From Prevotellaceae bacterium (GTDB lineage Bacteria; Bacteroidota; Bacteroidia; Bacteroidales; Bacteroidaceae): 7,870 nt of DNA. The notes under the pieces are model-generated. The model was not told where the DNA came from. It did not search any database and saw only the letters and a list, made by a program, of their open reading frames with translations. Position numbers and translations under genes: made by a program. Within the stretch, counting starts at the first letter, position 1; every line of letters begins with the position of its first letter. Where the stretch lies: the NCBI GenBank assembly GCA_030523505.1, contig JAUNIK010000119.1:1-7870 (forward strand), written 5' to 3'. This document shows, piece after piece, positions 1-6,653 of the stretch.

Positions 1-33
1 TGGAATCTCCATAAATGCTTTCAGTTTTCCCAT
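1..33 (-). CDS. gltD: Glutamate synthase small subunit, first 11 codons only
   Basis: Reading leftwards from the ATG at 33-31, the 11 codons to the window edge give MGKLKAFMEIP. This matches the usual start of GltD proteins (a short lead, then K-A-F, then I-P). GltD is the NADPH-binding flavoprotein subunit that passes electrons to GltB; in the family it carries an N-terminal cysteine-rich region for Fe-S clusters followed by FAD and NADPH domains, none of which lies inside this window. The gene is in the same direction as gltB and directly downstream of it, the standard gltBD order, which strongly supports the call despite the tiny fragment. The gap to the gltB stop is 165 nt, unusually wide for this pair, and is filled by an inverted repeat. 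A purine-rich GGGGGAAGG lies just upstream of the ATG, but the AAGG is only three bases away, which is short for a ribosome binding site. Confidence 0.75.
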   Translation of the reverse strand, partial: MGKLKAFMEIP

Positions 34-47
34 AGACCTTCCCCCAA

Positions 48-68
48 CCCCTTCCTTACAGGACGGGG
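48..68. repeat. Hairpin unit, gltD-proximal arm
   Basis: CCCCTTCCT at 48-56 pairs with AGGACGGGG at 60-68 around a 3-nt loop (TAC), giving a 9-bp stem with one internal mismatch (52 against 64). It is followed directly by a perfect 12-bp palindrome, GAGTAATTACTC, at 68-79. It is the mirror copy of the hairpin at 160-180. Confidence 0.65.
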
Positions 69-159
69 AGTAATTACTCTTGGGGGTGTAGAGTTGTTTG
101 TGGTTTATGTTTTTTATATTATCCTCCTCCCCCCTCATATGTCGTATATGATATCTACT

Positions 160-180
160 CCCCGTCCTGAAAGGAAGGGG
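160..180. repeat. Hairpin unit, gltB-proximal arm
   Basis: CCCCGTCCT at 160-168 pairs with AGGAAGGGG at 172-180 around a GAA loop, a 9-bp stem with one internal mismatch at 164 against 176. The mismatch lies at the symmetric position to that in the 48-68 hairpin, so the two units are copies of one sequence rather than two unrelated stems. Confidence 0.65.
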
Positions 181-198
181 TGAGGGGGAAGGTCTTTT

Positions 199-3100
199 TT
201 AATTATTAATTATCTGCATGTTAGCAATCTTCTCCTGCAATTTGCGCATCTTCTCTTCTTCAAGAACACGCTTGTACTCGATAGGTACAACCTGGATGAA
301 GTCCTCGATGTAGCGGTTCCAGTCGTCGAGCATCTTGCGAGCAAGAGCAGAACCAGTGTAAAGATAATGCTGACGAATCAGTTCGTGGAGTTCCTTGCGA
401 TAAGAAGTCTCCTCAACGAGGTTGATCTCCACCTGATCCATATTACAGAAATAGTCGAAGTTATGGTTCTTGTCCCATACGTAAGCCACACCGCCCGACA
501 TACCTGCCGCGAAGTTACGGCCAGTCTCGCCGAGAACTACCACACGACCGCCGGTCATATACTCACAGCAATGGTCGCCAGCACCCTCGATGACAGCTAT
601 AGCACCCGAGTTACGCACACCGAAACGCTCACCGACACGACCGTTGACATACAACTCACCCGTTGTAGCACCATAGAGACCAGTGTTACCAGCGATGATG
701 TTATCCTCGGCAACGAAGTCCTGGCTGGCACGAGCAGGAGGAAGGATAGAGATGCGACCACCAGAAAGACCCTTTCCGAAGTAGTCGTTAGCCTCACCTT
801 CAAGTTTCAGGTTTACACCCTTCACAGCAAAGGCACCGAACGACTGACCCGCAGATCCCTTGAACTTGATGTTGATAGTTGAGTCAGGCAATCCTGTCTC
901 ACCATATTTCTTTGCGATGACACCCGAGAGCATTGTGCCCACAGCACGGTCGGTATTCTTGATAGCGTAGTCAAGGTTTATCTCCTCGCAGTTGTCGATA
1001 GCGTCCTGTGCAGCCTTGATGATAAGCTCATCCTTCACGCCCTCAACCTTTGTGTAAGCCTCGCGATCCCAGCAGAGAGGAGCGTTGCCCGATTCCTTAT
1101 GCATCAGACGAGAGAAATCGATGGTGCTCCACTTATCATGAATATCGTTTGAAGCATCACCCTTAGGAAGGCTTGTTTCTATATACTCAGTATGACCGAT
1201 GATATCCTTGAGTTTCTTCACACCCATTTCTGAAAGGTACTCGCGTACCTGCTCAGCGAGGAACAGGAAGAAGTTTTCAACATATTCAGCCTTTCCATGG
1301 AAATGTTCGCGGAGCTTTGCATCCTGTGTAGCAACACCCACTGGACATGTGTTGGTGTTACACTTACGCATCATAACGCAACCCAGGACGATGAGTGGGA
1401 GAGTACCGAATGAATATTCGTCGGCACCGAGCAGAGCCATCATAATCACATCGCGGGCTGTCTTCAACTGACCGTCGGTCTGTAGGCGAACCTGTCCGCG
1501 GAGTCCGTTGAGCACGAGAGTCTGCTGTGTCTCTGCCAGACCTATCTCTGGTGAGATACCAGCAAATCGCATTGATGATGCTGGTGATGCACCAGTACCG
1601 CCCTCGGCACCCGAGATTACGATGAGGTCGGCTTTCGCCTTTGCCACACCGGCAGCAATAGTACCGACACCGCTCTCAGCAACGAGTTTCACGCTGACAG
1701 CAGCGGTAGGGTTGATATTCTTAAGGTCGAAGATGAGCTGTGCAAGGTCTTCGATAGAATAGATATCGTGATGAGGTGGAGGTGAGATAAGAGTGATGCC
1801 AGGGATAGCGTTACGGGTCTTGGCGATGATGTCGTTCACCTTGAATCCAGGCAACTGACCACCCTCACCAGGCTTTGCACCCTGTGCCACCTTAATCTGA
1901 ATCTCCTCAGCATTTACGAGATATTCGGCAGTCACACCGAATCGGCCCGAAGCAATCTGCTTGGTCTTTGAAGAAAGACTGACGCCGTTTACATCAGAGT
2001 GATAGCGAGCATTATCCTCACCACCCTCACCGGTGTTCGAACGAGCACCAATCTTGTTCATTGCAAGAGCCAGCGCCTCGTGAGCCTCGATGGAAAGAGC
2101 ACCGAACGACATTGCACCTGTTACGAAGTGCTTTACGATAGACTCAACAGGTTCAACCTCTTCCATTGGAGTAGGAACGGCAGCCTTCTTGAATCCCATA
2201 AAGTCGCGCAGGAAGATTGGCTTCTCCTTCTTATCGACAATCTGCTCCCACTCCTTGAATTTCTTGTATGATCCCATGCGGGTAGCCAGTTGGAGTGTAG
2301 CGATAGTCTCTGGGTTCCATGCGTGACTGATACCCTCCTTGCGATAAGAGAACAAGCCCTCGTTGGGAAGGAGAGTCTTCTTTGGTTTTCCTGTTATATC
2401 CGTTGGCAAGTAGTCGTAGGCATTATCGTGCAGACGGATAGCATCCTTTGCTATTTCGCGAAGACCGATACCACCAATAGTACTTACCGATGTACCGAAA
2501 TATTTCTGCAGTAACTCTTCTGAAACGCCGATAGCCTCGAATATCTTCGCACCGCGATAAGAGCGGATGGTAGAGATACCCATCTTCGACATGATCTTCT
2601 TCAAGCCCTTGTCAACAGCCTTGATATAGTTCTTCTCGGCAGTAGAATACTCCTCCTGAATCTTATGAGTCTTCACGAGATTGTCGAGAACAGCGAAAGC
2701 CATGTAAGGGCAGATTGCCGATGCACCATAGCCAAGCAGAAGGGCAGCGTGCATCACCTCCTTGATTTCGCCCGATTCAACGATGAGGGCTGTCTGTACA
2801 CGCTTACCAACTGAGATGAGGTAATGATGAACAGCCGAAACGGCAAGCAATGAAGGGATGGCAGCGTGAGTCTCGTCGATGTCACGGTCGGAGAGGATGA
2901 TATAGTTCACGCCCTCGTCAACGCTCTGCTCTGCCTTCTTGCACAGGCTGTCGAGGGCAGCACGAAGACCGCTCTCGCCCTTGGCAATGTCAAAGAGGAT
3001 TGGCAGTTTTGTTGTATTGAAACCCTTGTAACGGATGTTACAGAGGATATCGAGTTCTGTATTTGTCAATACCGGCTGTGGCAGACGAACCATCTTACAG

Positions 3101-4545
3101 TTCGATTCATCAGGAGTAAGGATGCCAGAACCTACACGACCGATATATTCGGTGAGCGACATCACGAGTTCCTCGCGGATTGGGTCGATGGCAGGGTTGG
3201 TGACCTGTGCGAACTGCTGACGGAAATAGTTGAAGAAAATCTGTGGTTTATCAGAGATGACAGCCAGTGGAGTGTCGTTACCCATAGCGGCAACAGGCTC
3301 CTGACCGTTGGTACACATCGGAATGATGGTCTTGTCGATATCCTCCTGACCGAATCCGAAGGCTACGAGTTTGCTGTCGTAGTGGATTACAGAGTTATCG
3401 ACCTTACGGCCACTCTTCAGTTTCTCCAACTGGATACGGTTTGTTGAAAGCCACTGACGGTAAGGATGCTCGGCAGCAAGCTTAGCTTTTATCTCACCAT
3501 CATAGTAGATGTTGCCTTCCTGAGTATCGATGAGCAGGATCTTTCCTGGCTGCAGACGACCTTTTGACACTACATCGCCCGGTTCGAAATCCATGACACC
3601 CACCTCGCTCGCAACAACCATCATGCCCTGCTTGGTGATAGTGTAACGCGAAGGACGCAAACCATTACGGTCGAGCATACCACCAGCATAACGGCCATCC
3701 GAGAACATCAGTGCAGCAGGACCGTCCCAAGGTTCCATCAAGATAGAGTAATACTCGTAAAAAGCCTTCAAATCCTCGGAGATAGGGTTCTTGTCGTTGA
3801 ACGATTCCGGAACGAGGATAGCCATTGCCTGAGGCAACGACATTCCACTCATCACGAGGAACTCGAACACATTATCCAGCGATGCTGAGTCCGACATGCC
3901 ATCCTGCAGCAAAGGCAGGAGATCGTGTACATCGCCCAGGGCAGGACTTGAAAGCACACTCTCGCGAGCCTTCATCCAACCACGGTTGCCACGCACTGTG
4001 TTAATCTCACCGTTGTGGGCAATGAAACGGAATGGCTGTGCCAGTTTCCATTTAGGGAAGGTGTTGGTAGAGAAACGAGAATGGACGATAGCCAAACCCG
4101 ATGTGAAATAGTTGTTGGCAAGGTCAGGGTAGTAACGGCGTAACTGTGCCGAAGTGAGCATACCCTTGTAGATGATATTCTTGCAAGAAAGAGAACAGAT
4201 ATAGAAATCCTCGTCGTCGATACGGTTCTCAATCTTCTTGCGTACCTTATATAATATACGGTCGAACACCGGCACGAGTTCATCGGCCACACCAGTGACA
4301 AATATCTGCTTGATGTCTGGTTCAACCTCTCGCGCAGCCTCGCCTACCACCGATGGGCAGGTAGGCACATTGCGCATGTGCATCAGATTCAGGCCCTCGC
4401 GTTCAATCTCCTCAATCATTATCGACAGAATCTGTCCCTGTCGCTGGGCATCCTTCGGCAAGAAGATAAGTCCTGTGCCGTACTTGCCCTTTTCCGGTAC
4501 TGGGATTCCCTGAAGGAGAATAAACTCATGAGGAATCTGCAACAT
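199..4545 (-). CDS. gltB: Glutamate synthase large subunit, main open frame of a frameshifted gene
   Basis: GltB hydrolyses glutamine and channels the ammonia to 2-oxoglutarate on an FMN/3Fe-4S synthase site. Visible domains in this 1,448-residue frame, in order: most of the class II glutamine amidotransferase domain (to about 385, with RFSTNTFPKW at 157-166 and HNGEINT at 177-183); a central domain (about 430-740, with NPAIDPIREE); the FMN synthase domain (about 795-1165, with MSFGALS from 812, then GEGGED and PGEGGQLPG); the 3Fe-4S cysteines C1056, C1062 and C1067 in a C-x5-C-x4-C pattern; and the C-terminal glycine-repeat domain (about 1180-1400). The protein ends ANMQIINN. The ATG at 4545 is internal and not the ancestral start: the frame continues upstream as [17 protein letters not shown], and the true N-terminus with the catalytic cysteine lies in another frame at 4580-4732. 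All downstream motifs are intact and no second stop occurs, so the lesion is recent, strain-specific, or a sequence error. Confidence 0.93.
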   Translation of the reverse strand: MLQIPHEFILLQGIPVPEKGKYGTGLIFLPKDAQRQGQILSIMIEEIEREGLNLMHMRNVPTCPSVVGEAAREVEPDIKQIFVTGVADELVPVFDRILYKVRKKIENRIDDEDFYICSLSCKNIIYKGMLTSAQLRRYYPDLANNYFTSGLAIVHSRFSTNTFPKWKLAQPFRFIAHNGEINTVRGNRGWMKARESVLSSPALGDVHDLLPLLQDGMSDSASLDNVFEFLVMSGMSLPQAMAILVPESFNDKNPISEDLKAFYEYYSILMEPWDGPAALMFSDGRYAGGMLDRNGLRPSRYTITKQGMMVVASEVGVMDFEPGDVVSKGRLQPGKILLIDTQEGNIYYDGEIKAKLAAEHPYRQWLSTNRIQLEKLKSGRKVDNSVIHYDSKLVAFGFGQEDIDKTIIPMCTNGQEPVAAMGNDTPLAVISDKPQIFFNYFRQQFAQVTNPAIDPIREELVMSLTEYIGRVGSGILTPDESNCKMVRLPQPVLTNTELDILCNIRYKGFNTTKLPILFDIAKGESGLRAALDSLCKKAEQSVDEGVNYIILSDRDIDETHAAIPSLLAVSAVHHYLISVGKRVQTALIVESGEIKEVMHAALLLGYGASAICPYMAFAVLDNLVKTHKIQEEYSTAEKNYIKAVDKGLKKIMSKMGISTIRSYRGAKIFEAIGVSEELLQKYFGTSVSTIGGIGLREIAKDAIRLHDNAYDYLPTDITGKPKKTLLPNEGLFSYRKEGISHAWNPETIATLQLATRMGSYKKFKEWEQIVDKKEKPIFLRDFMGFKKAAVPTPMEEVEPVESIVKHFVTGAMSFGALSIEAHEALALAMNKIGARSNTGEGGEDNARYHSDVNGVSLSSKTKQIASGRFGVTAEYLVNAEEIQIKVAQGAKPGEGGQLPGFKVNDIIAKTRNAIPGITLISPPPHHDIYSIEDLAQLIFDLKNINPTAAVSVKLVAESGVGTIAAGVAKAKADLIVISGAEGGTGASPASSMRFAGISPEIGLAETQQTLVLNGLRGQVRLQTDGQLKTARDVIMMALLGADEYSFGTLPLIVLGCVMMRKCNTNTCPVGVATQDAKLREHFHGKAEYVENFFLFLAEQVREYLSEMGVKKLKDIIGHTEYIETSLPKGDASNDIHDKWSTIDFSRLMHKESGNAPLCWDREAYTKVEGVKDELIIKAAQDAIDNCEEINLDYAIKNTDRAVGTMLSGVIAKKYGETGLPDSTINIKFKGSAGQSFGAFAVKGVNLKLEGEANDYFGKGLSGGRISILPPARASQDFVAEDNIIAGNTGLYGATTGELYVNGRVGERFGVRNSGAIAVIEGAGDHCCEYMTGGRVVVLGETGRNFAAGMSGGVAYVWDKNHNFDYFCNMDQVEINLVEETSYRKELHELIRQHYLYTGSALARKMLDDWNRYIEDFIQVVPIEYKRVLEEEKMRKLQEKIANMQIINN

Positions 4546-4579
4546 GATACCCGCACCGTCACCTGTTCCGTCGCGAGTC

Positions 4580-4732
4580 TCAGCACCGCGATGCTTTGTC
4601 CACCAGATCGTGGCTCTTGTTACCGTGGATGTTTACCACCATACCCACACCGCACGCATCGTGCTCGTAAAGTGGGCTGTACAATCCTTTGTCTGCTACT
4701 TTTTGCATAACGTTATCCTTATCAAAATTCAT
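4580..4732 (-). pseudogene. gltB: Detached 5' end of gltB carrying the catalytic cysteine
   Basis: From the ATG at 4708 this frame reads [12 protein letters not shown], then [17 protein letters not shown], then [10 protein letters not shown], and ends SRC-stop at the TGA at 4582-4580. EHDACGVG is the GltB maturation site: in the family a short propeptide is removed so that this cysteine becomes the N-terminal nucleophile that attacks glutamine. An in-frame ATG at 4732 would add MNFDKDNV; either start is possible. An AAGGAT about eight bases before the 4708 ATG is a weak ribosome-binding candidate. The family sequence expected between VDKA and KHRG (a helix of the general form ALxVLENM) is absent, and the reading frame changes at that point. 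As it stands this would make a non-functional peptide of 42 or 50 residues. Confidence 0.85.
4591..4597 (-). other. Deletion junction and frameshift point in gltB
   Basis: On the minus strand AAAGCAT serves two frames: upstream it reads K-A at the end of LVDKA, and downstream it reads K-H at the start of KHRGAE. About eight or nine family-conserved codons are missing between these points. If the lost stretch ended in an M-K-H motif, both sides of the deletion would share AAGCA, giving a deletion of about 26 nt (not a multiple of three) between short direct repeats, typical of replication slippage. The exact size is inferred because the intact parent sequence is not available here. Confidence 0.7.
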
Positions 4733-4773
4733 CCAAATTTATCAATGTTATCTCTTTGAAACTACACACACAT

Positions 4774-4795
4774 ATTACGCGAATACTCGCATAAT
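4774..4795. promoter_or_regulatory. Imperfect palindrome in the gltB leader
   Basis: ATTACGCGA (4774-4782) and TCGCATAAT (4787-4795) form a 22-bp inverted repeat with 9-bp arms around ATAC. The single DNA mismatch becomes a G-U pair if transcribed from the minus strand, so the leader RNA could form an unbroken 9-bp stem. It lies between the candidate gltB -7 element and the gltB start, so it could be an operator or a leader hairpin. No regulator can be named from the sequence. Confidence 0.45.
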
Positions 4796-4810
4796 GTTAT
4801 AAATTATCTG

Positions 4811-4818
4811 CAAAAATA
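4811..4818 (-). promoter_or_regulatory. Candidate gltB promoter, -7 element
   Basis: The minus strand reads TATTTTTG, a match to the Bacteroidetes -7 consensus TAnnTTTG, about 80-100 bases before the gltB start codons. No TTG is present at the expected -33 distance, which weakens the call. A rival match, TAAATTTG at 4741-4734, lies so close to the gene that it could only serve the ATG at 4708. Confidence 0.35.
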
Positions 4819-4885
4819 CAAAAATCCTTTCATTTTGTAAACTTGAAGTGTGATTATTTCTGCAGAAAGTTTCTTTGAGTTGTGG

Positions 4886-4941
4886 TTGTCTTACAATATG
4901 CTTTTATAATTTGCTTTTGCACTTACATATTGTAAGGACAA
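4886..4941. repeat. Inverted repeat with 15-bp arms in the divergent intergenic region
   Basis: TTGTCTTACAATATG (4886-4900) is mirrored by CATATTGTAAGGACAA (4926-4941), with one extra G in the right arm and a 25-nt AT-rich spacer. A third, slightly degenerate copy of the core, TTATAATATG, occurs at 4955-4964. The position upstream of both divergent genes suits a regulatory site, although a relic of a small repeat element is equally possible. A terminator is unlikely since no gene runs into it. Confidence 0.5.
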
Positions 4942-5085
4942 TGCTTTGTATTACTTATAATATGTAATTTTGCGATATATAGAAACAACTTTTCCTTAGT
5001 TGTTGTAAATTTGCAAGGTGAAAGTGGCATATTTTTGCGAATTATCAAAAGGTGAGGGCTGCAAATAAAAAACTGAGAATGATAA

Positions 5086-5116
5086 TTTGTGTTTTCGCTT
5101 TTTTTTATTACCTTTG
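5086..5116 (+). promoter_or_regulatory. Promoter of the DUF1846 gene
   Basis: TTTG at 5086-5089 and TACCTTTG at 5109-5116 match the Bacteroidetes -33 (TTG) and -7 (TAnnTTTG) elements with a 19-bp spacer, within the usual range. A start of transcription near 5123 would give a leader of about 30 nt before the ATG at 5152. The same -7 octamer occurs before the HAD gene. Confidence 0.65.
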
Positions 5117-5151
5117 TATCCCGTATTACAAGAAACGATTTTTTTATTTGT

Positions 5152-6615
5152 ATGAAATACGGTTTTGACAATGACAAGTATCTCAGAATTCAGTCTGAGC
5201 ACATCAAGGAGCGTATCGCTCAGTTCGGTAACAAACTTTATCTTGAGTTAGGAGGCAAGCTTTTCGACGATCATCACGCCTCACGCGTATTGCCAGGTTT
5301 CAAGCCTGACTCAAAGTTGTGCATGCTTTCGCAGTTGGCTGACACTGCAGAGATTGTCATTGTGATCAGTGCTCTTGACATTGAGAAGAACAAGGTGCGC
5401 CAGGATCTTGGCATCACCTACGATATGGATGTGCTTCGTCTGCGTACAGAGTTTATGAACCGCGGATTCCTCGTAGGCAGCGTTGTCATCACCCACTACA
5501 ACGGACAGAAGAGTGCCGACAACTACCGTCAGCGTCTTGAGCGTATGGGCATCAAGACATATTACCATTATACCATCGAGGGTTATCCTCACAATGTGGA
5601 GCTCATTGCCTCAGAGGATGGTTTTGGACTCAACGATTATGTAGAAACAACACGTCCATTGGTCATCGTCACAGCTCCTGGTCCTGGTTCGGGCAAGATG
5701 GCTGTTTGTCTGTCACAGCTCTATCAGGAAAACAAGCGTGGCATTGAGGCTGGATATGCAAAGTTTGAGACATTCCCAGTGTGGAGTCTCCCATTGAAGC
5801 ACCCAGTGAATATTGCCTATGAGGCTGCAACAGCCGACCTGAACGATGTGAACATGATCGACCCATTCCATCTGGAAGCTTACGGCAAGACAGCTATCAA
5901 CTACAACCGTGATATCGAGATCTTCCCTGTGCTCGACGCATTGTTCGAGGGTATCTACGGAAGCAATCCATATAAGAGCCCAACAGATATGGGTGTGAAC
6001 ATGGTTGGTTTCTGCATCAGCGATGATGATGCTTGCCAGGAGGCTTCAAAGCAGGAGATTATCCGTCGTTACTATACAGCCCTTAACGATATGGCTAATG
6101 GTGCGGGTAATGACAATGAGGTACAGAAGATTGCTCTGCTGTTCAAGCAGGCTGGCATCAACAGTGCTTATCGTAGCGTTACTGTTGCTGCAAAGGAAAA
6201 GAAGGAACAGACTGGTTGCATCTCAGCCGCAATAGAATTGGCTGACGGCACTGTTATTACCGGTAAGACAAGCGAATTGCTCGGCTGTTCGGCTGCATTG
6301 CTTATCAATGCAATGAAACATCTTGCAGGTATTGATCACGAGTTGAAGCTCATTCCACAGAGCCTTATCGAACCAATCCAGCATACGAAGATCACCTATC
6401 TCAACGGTCATAATCCACGTCTTCATACTGATGAAGTGCTCGTTGCACTCTCTGTGCTCAGCACTAACGACGAGAACTGCCGCAAGGCATTGGAACAGTT
6501 GCCGAACCTTCAGGGATGCCAGGTTCACACAACCGTGATGCTCAGCGAGGTTGACCGTAAGATCTTCAAGAAGCTCGGTGTTGACCTCACCTGCGATCCA
6601 GTGAAGAAGGACTAA
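5152..6615 (+). CDS. DUF1846 (UPF0371) family protein, P-loop-like fold, function unknown
   Basis: A 487-residue protein starting MKYGFDNDKYLRIQ. The open frame extends 21 codons upstream, but that extension is low-complexity and overlaps the promoter, and family members begin at this M, so the start is placed at 5152. I recognise the DUF1846/UPF0371 family by its N-terminus (LYLELGGKLFDDHHASRVLPGF, 29-50, read as two adjacent parts), a glycine-rich nucleotide-binding-like loop APGPGSGK at 175-182, and the conserved blocks HPVNIAYEAATADL (217-230), DPFHLEAYGKTAINYNRD (237-254) and NPYKSPTDMGVNMVGF (272-287). The length is normal for the family and nothing appears truncated. No signal peptide or membrane segment is seen, so a cytoplasmic location is likely. 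The biochemical role is not established to my knowledge; the loop suggests phosphate or nucleotide binding, but that is inference. It stands alone, between a promoter and a strong terminator, divergent from gltB. Confidence 0.9.
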   Translation: MKYGFDNDKYLRIQSEHIKERIAQFGNKLYLELGGKLFDDHHASRVLPGFKPDSKLCMLSQLADTAEIVIVISALDIEKNKVRQDLGITYDMDVLRLRTEFMNRGFLVGSVVITHYNGQKSADNYRQRLERMGIKTYYHYTIEGYPHNVELIASEDGFGLNDYVETTRPLVIVTAPGPGSGKMAVCLSQLYQENKRGIEAGYAKFETFPVWSLPLKHPVNIAYEAATADLNDVNMIDPFHLEAYGKTAINYNRDIEIFPVLDALFEGIYGSNPYKSPTDMGVNMVGFCISDDDACQEASKQEIIRRYYTALNDMANGAGNDNEVQKIALLFKQAGINSAYRSVTVAAKEKKEQTGCISAAIELADGTVITGKTSELLGCSAALLINAMKHLAGIDHELKLIPQSLIEPIQHTKITYLNGHNPRLHTDEVLVALSVLSTNDENCRKALEQLPNLQGCQVHTTVMLSEVDRKIFKKLGVDLTCDPVKKD

Positions 6616-6622
6616 AGAACAA

Positions 6623-6652
6623 GAGACCCCCTCCGCCAGCGGAGGGGGTCTC
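6623..6652. terminator. Bidirectional terminator hairpin between convergent genes
   Basis: GAGACCCCCTCCGC (6623-6636) is perfectly complementary to GCGGAGGGGGTCTC (6639-6652): a 14-bp GC-rich stem with a nominal CA loop (effectively CCAG closing 13 pairs). It begins seven bases after the DUF1846 stop and ends one base before the stop of the convergent minus-strand gene. T-tracts on either side are weak (CTTAATTC on plus, CTTGTTCTTT on minus), so termination may rely on stem strength. Confidence 0.8.
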
Positions 6653-6653
6653 C

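Larger units (their letters stand above)
34..195. repeat. REP-doublet-like inverted repeat filling the gltB-gltD gap
   Basis: Two arms of about 39 nt, at 34-72 and 156-195, are reverse complements of each other with about 36 of 39 matching bases (two substitutions and one one-base indel), separated by an AT-richer spacer at 73-155. Each arm also contains its own hairpin (48-68 and 160-180), so the element is two palindromic units in inverted orientation. That is the architecture of REP doublets (REPINs/BIMEs) and of some MITE-like elements. No target-site duplication is visible at its edges, and it has no coding capacity. One end touches the base before the gltD start codon and the other stops three bases from the gltB stop codon. 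A plain transcription terminator is a poor fit because no T-tract follows either hairpin on the minus strand. Whether the unit recurs elsewhere in the genome cannot be seen here. Confidence 0.75.
4733..5151. other. AT-rich divergent intergenic region between gltB and the DUF1846 gene
   Basis: About 420 bases without a convincing gene. It must hold the promoters for both flanking divergent genes. It contains an imperfect palindrome at 4774-4795, a candidate gltB -7 element at 4811-4818, a larger inverted repeat at 4886-4941, a 7-bp stem-loop at 4984-5004 (AACAACT / AGTTGTT, loop TTTCCTT) and a good promoter for the plus-strand gene at 5086-5116. Further TAnnTTTG matches at 4965-4972, 5006-5013 and 5030-5037 lack a correctly spaced upstream TTG and may be chance in this AT-rich DNA. 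Short open frames here show no recognisable protein. Confidence 0.7.

Noticed and set aside
34..195. CRISPR array or insertion sequence reading of the repeat
   Set aside because: Only two units, in inverted and not direct orientation, with no spacers of regular size and no transposase coding capacity.
367..882. Plus-strand open frame of 171 codons opposite gltB
   Set aside because: Lies wholly antisense to the conserved C-terminal region of gltB and shows threonine/valine-rich shadow composition without any motif.
2866..3447. Plus-strand open frame of 193 codons opposite gltB
   Set aside because: Antisense to well-conserved gltB sequence; the openness follows from gltB codon use, and no start signal or domain is seen.
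4580..4600. Programmed ribosomal frameshift in gltB
   Set aside because: Conserved residues are missing as well as the frame being changed, and there is no slippery heptamer followed by a structured stimulator, so recoding could not restore the protein.
4378..4710. Plus-strand open frame of 110 codons across the gltB 5' region
   Set aside because: Antisense to the gltB lesion and N-terminus, with no recognisable protein features.
5030..5116. Possible small RNA gene from TATTTTTG at 5030 with AATTATCA/TGATAATT arms (5040-5047, 5080-5087) and a following T-run
   Set aside because: The promoter match lacks a well-spaced -33 element, the stem has only 8 AT-rich pairs with a long loop, and the T-run overlaps the DUF1846 promoter.
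5089..5151. Upstream 21-codon extension of the DUF1846 frame
   Set aside because: It begins inside the promoter, translates to a low-complexity F/I-rich lead, and family proteins start at the M encoded at 5152.
4923..5202. Two short minus-strand open frames in the divergent intergenic region
   Set aside because: Lysine/asparagine/isoleucine-rich translations typical of AT-rich non-coding DNA; they overlap the DUF1846 promoter and start.
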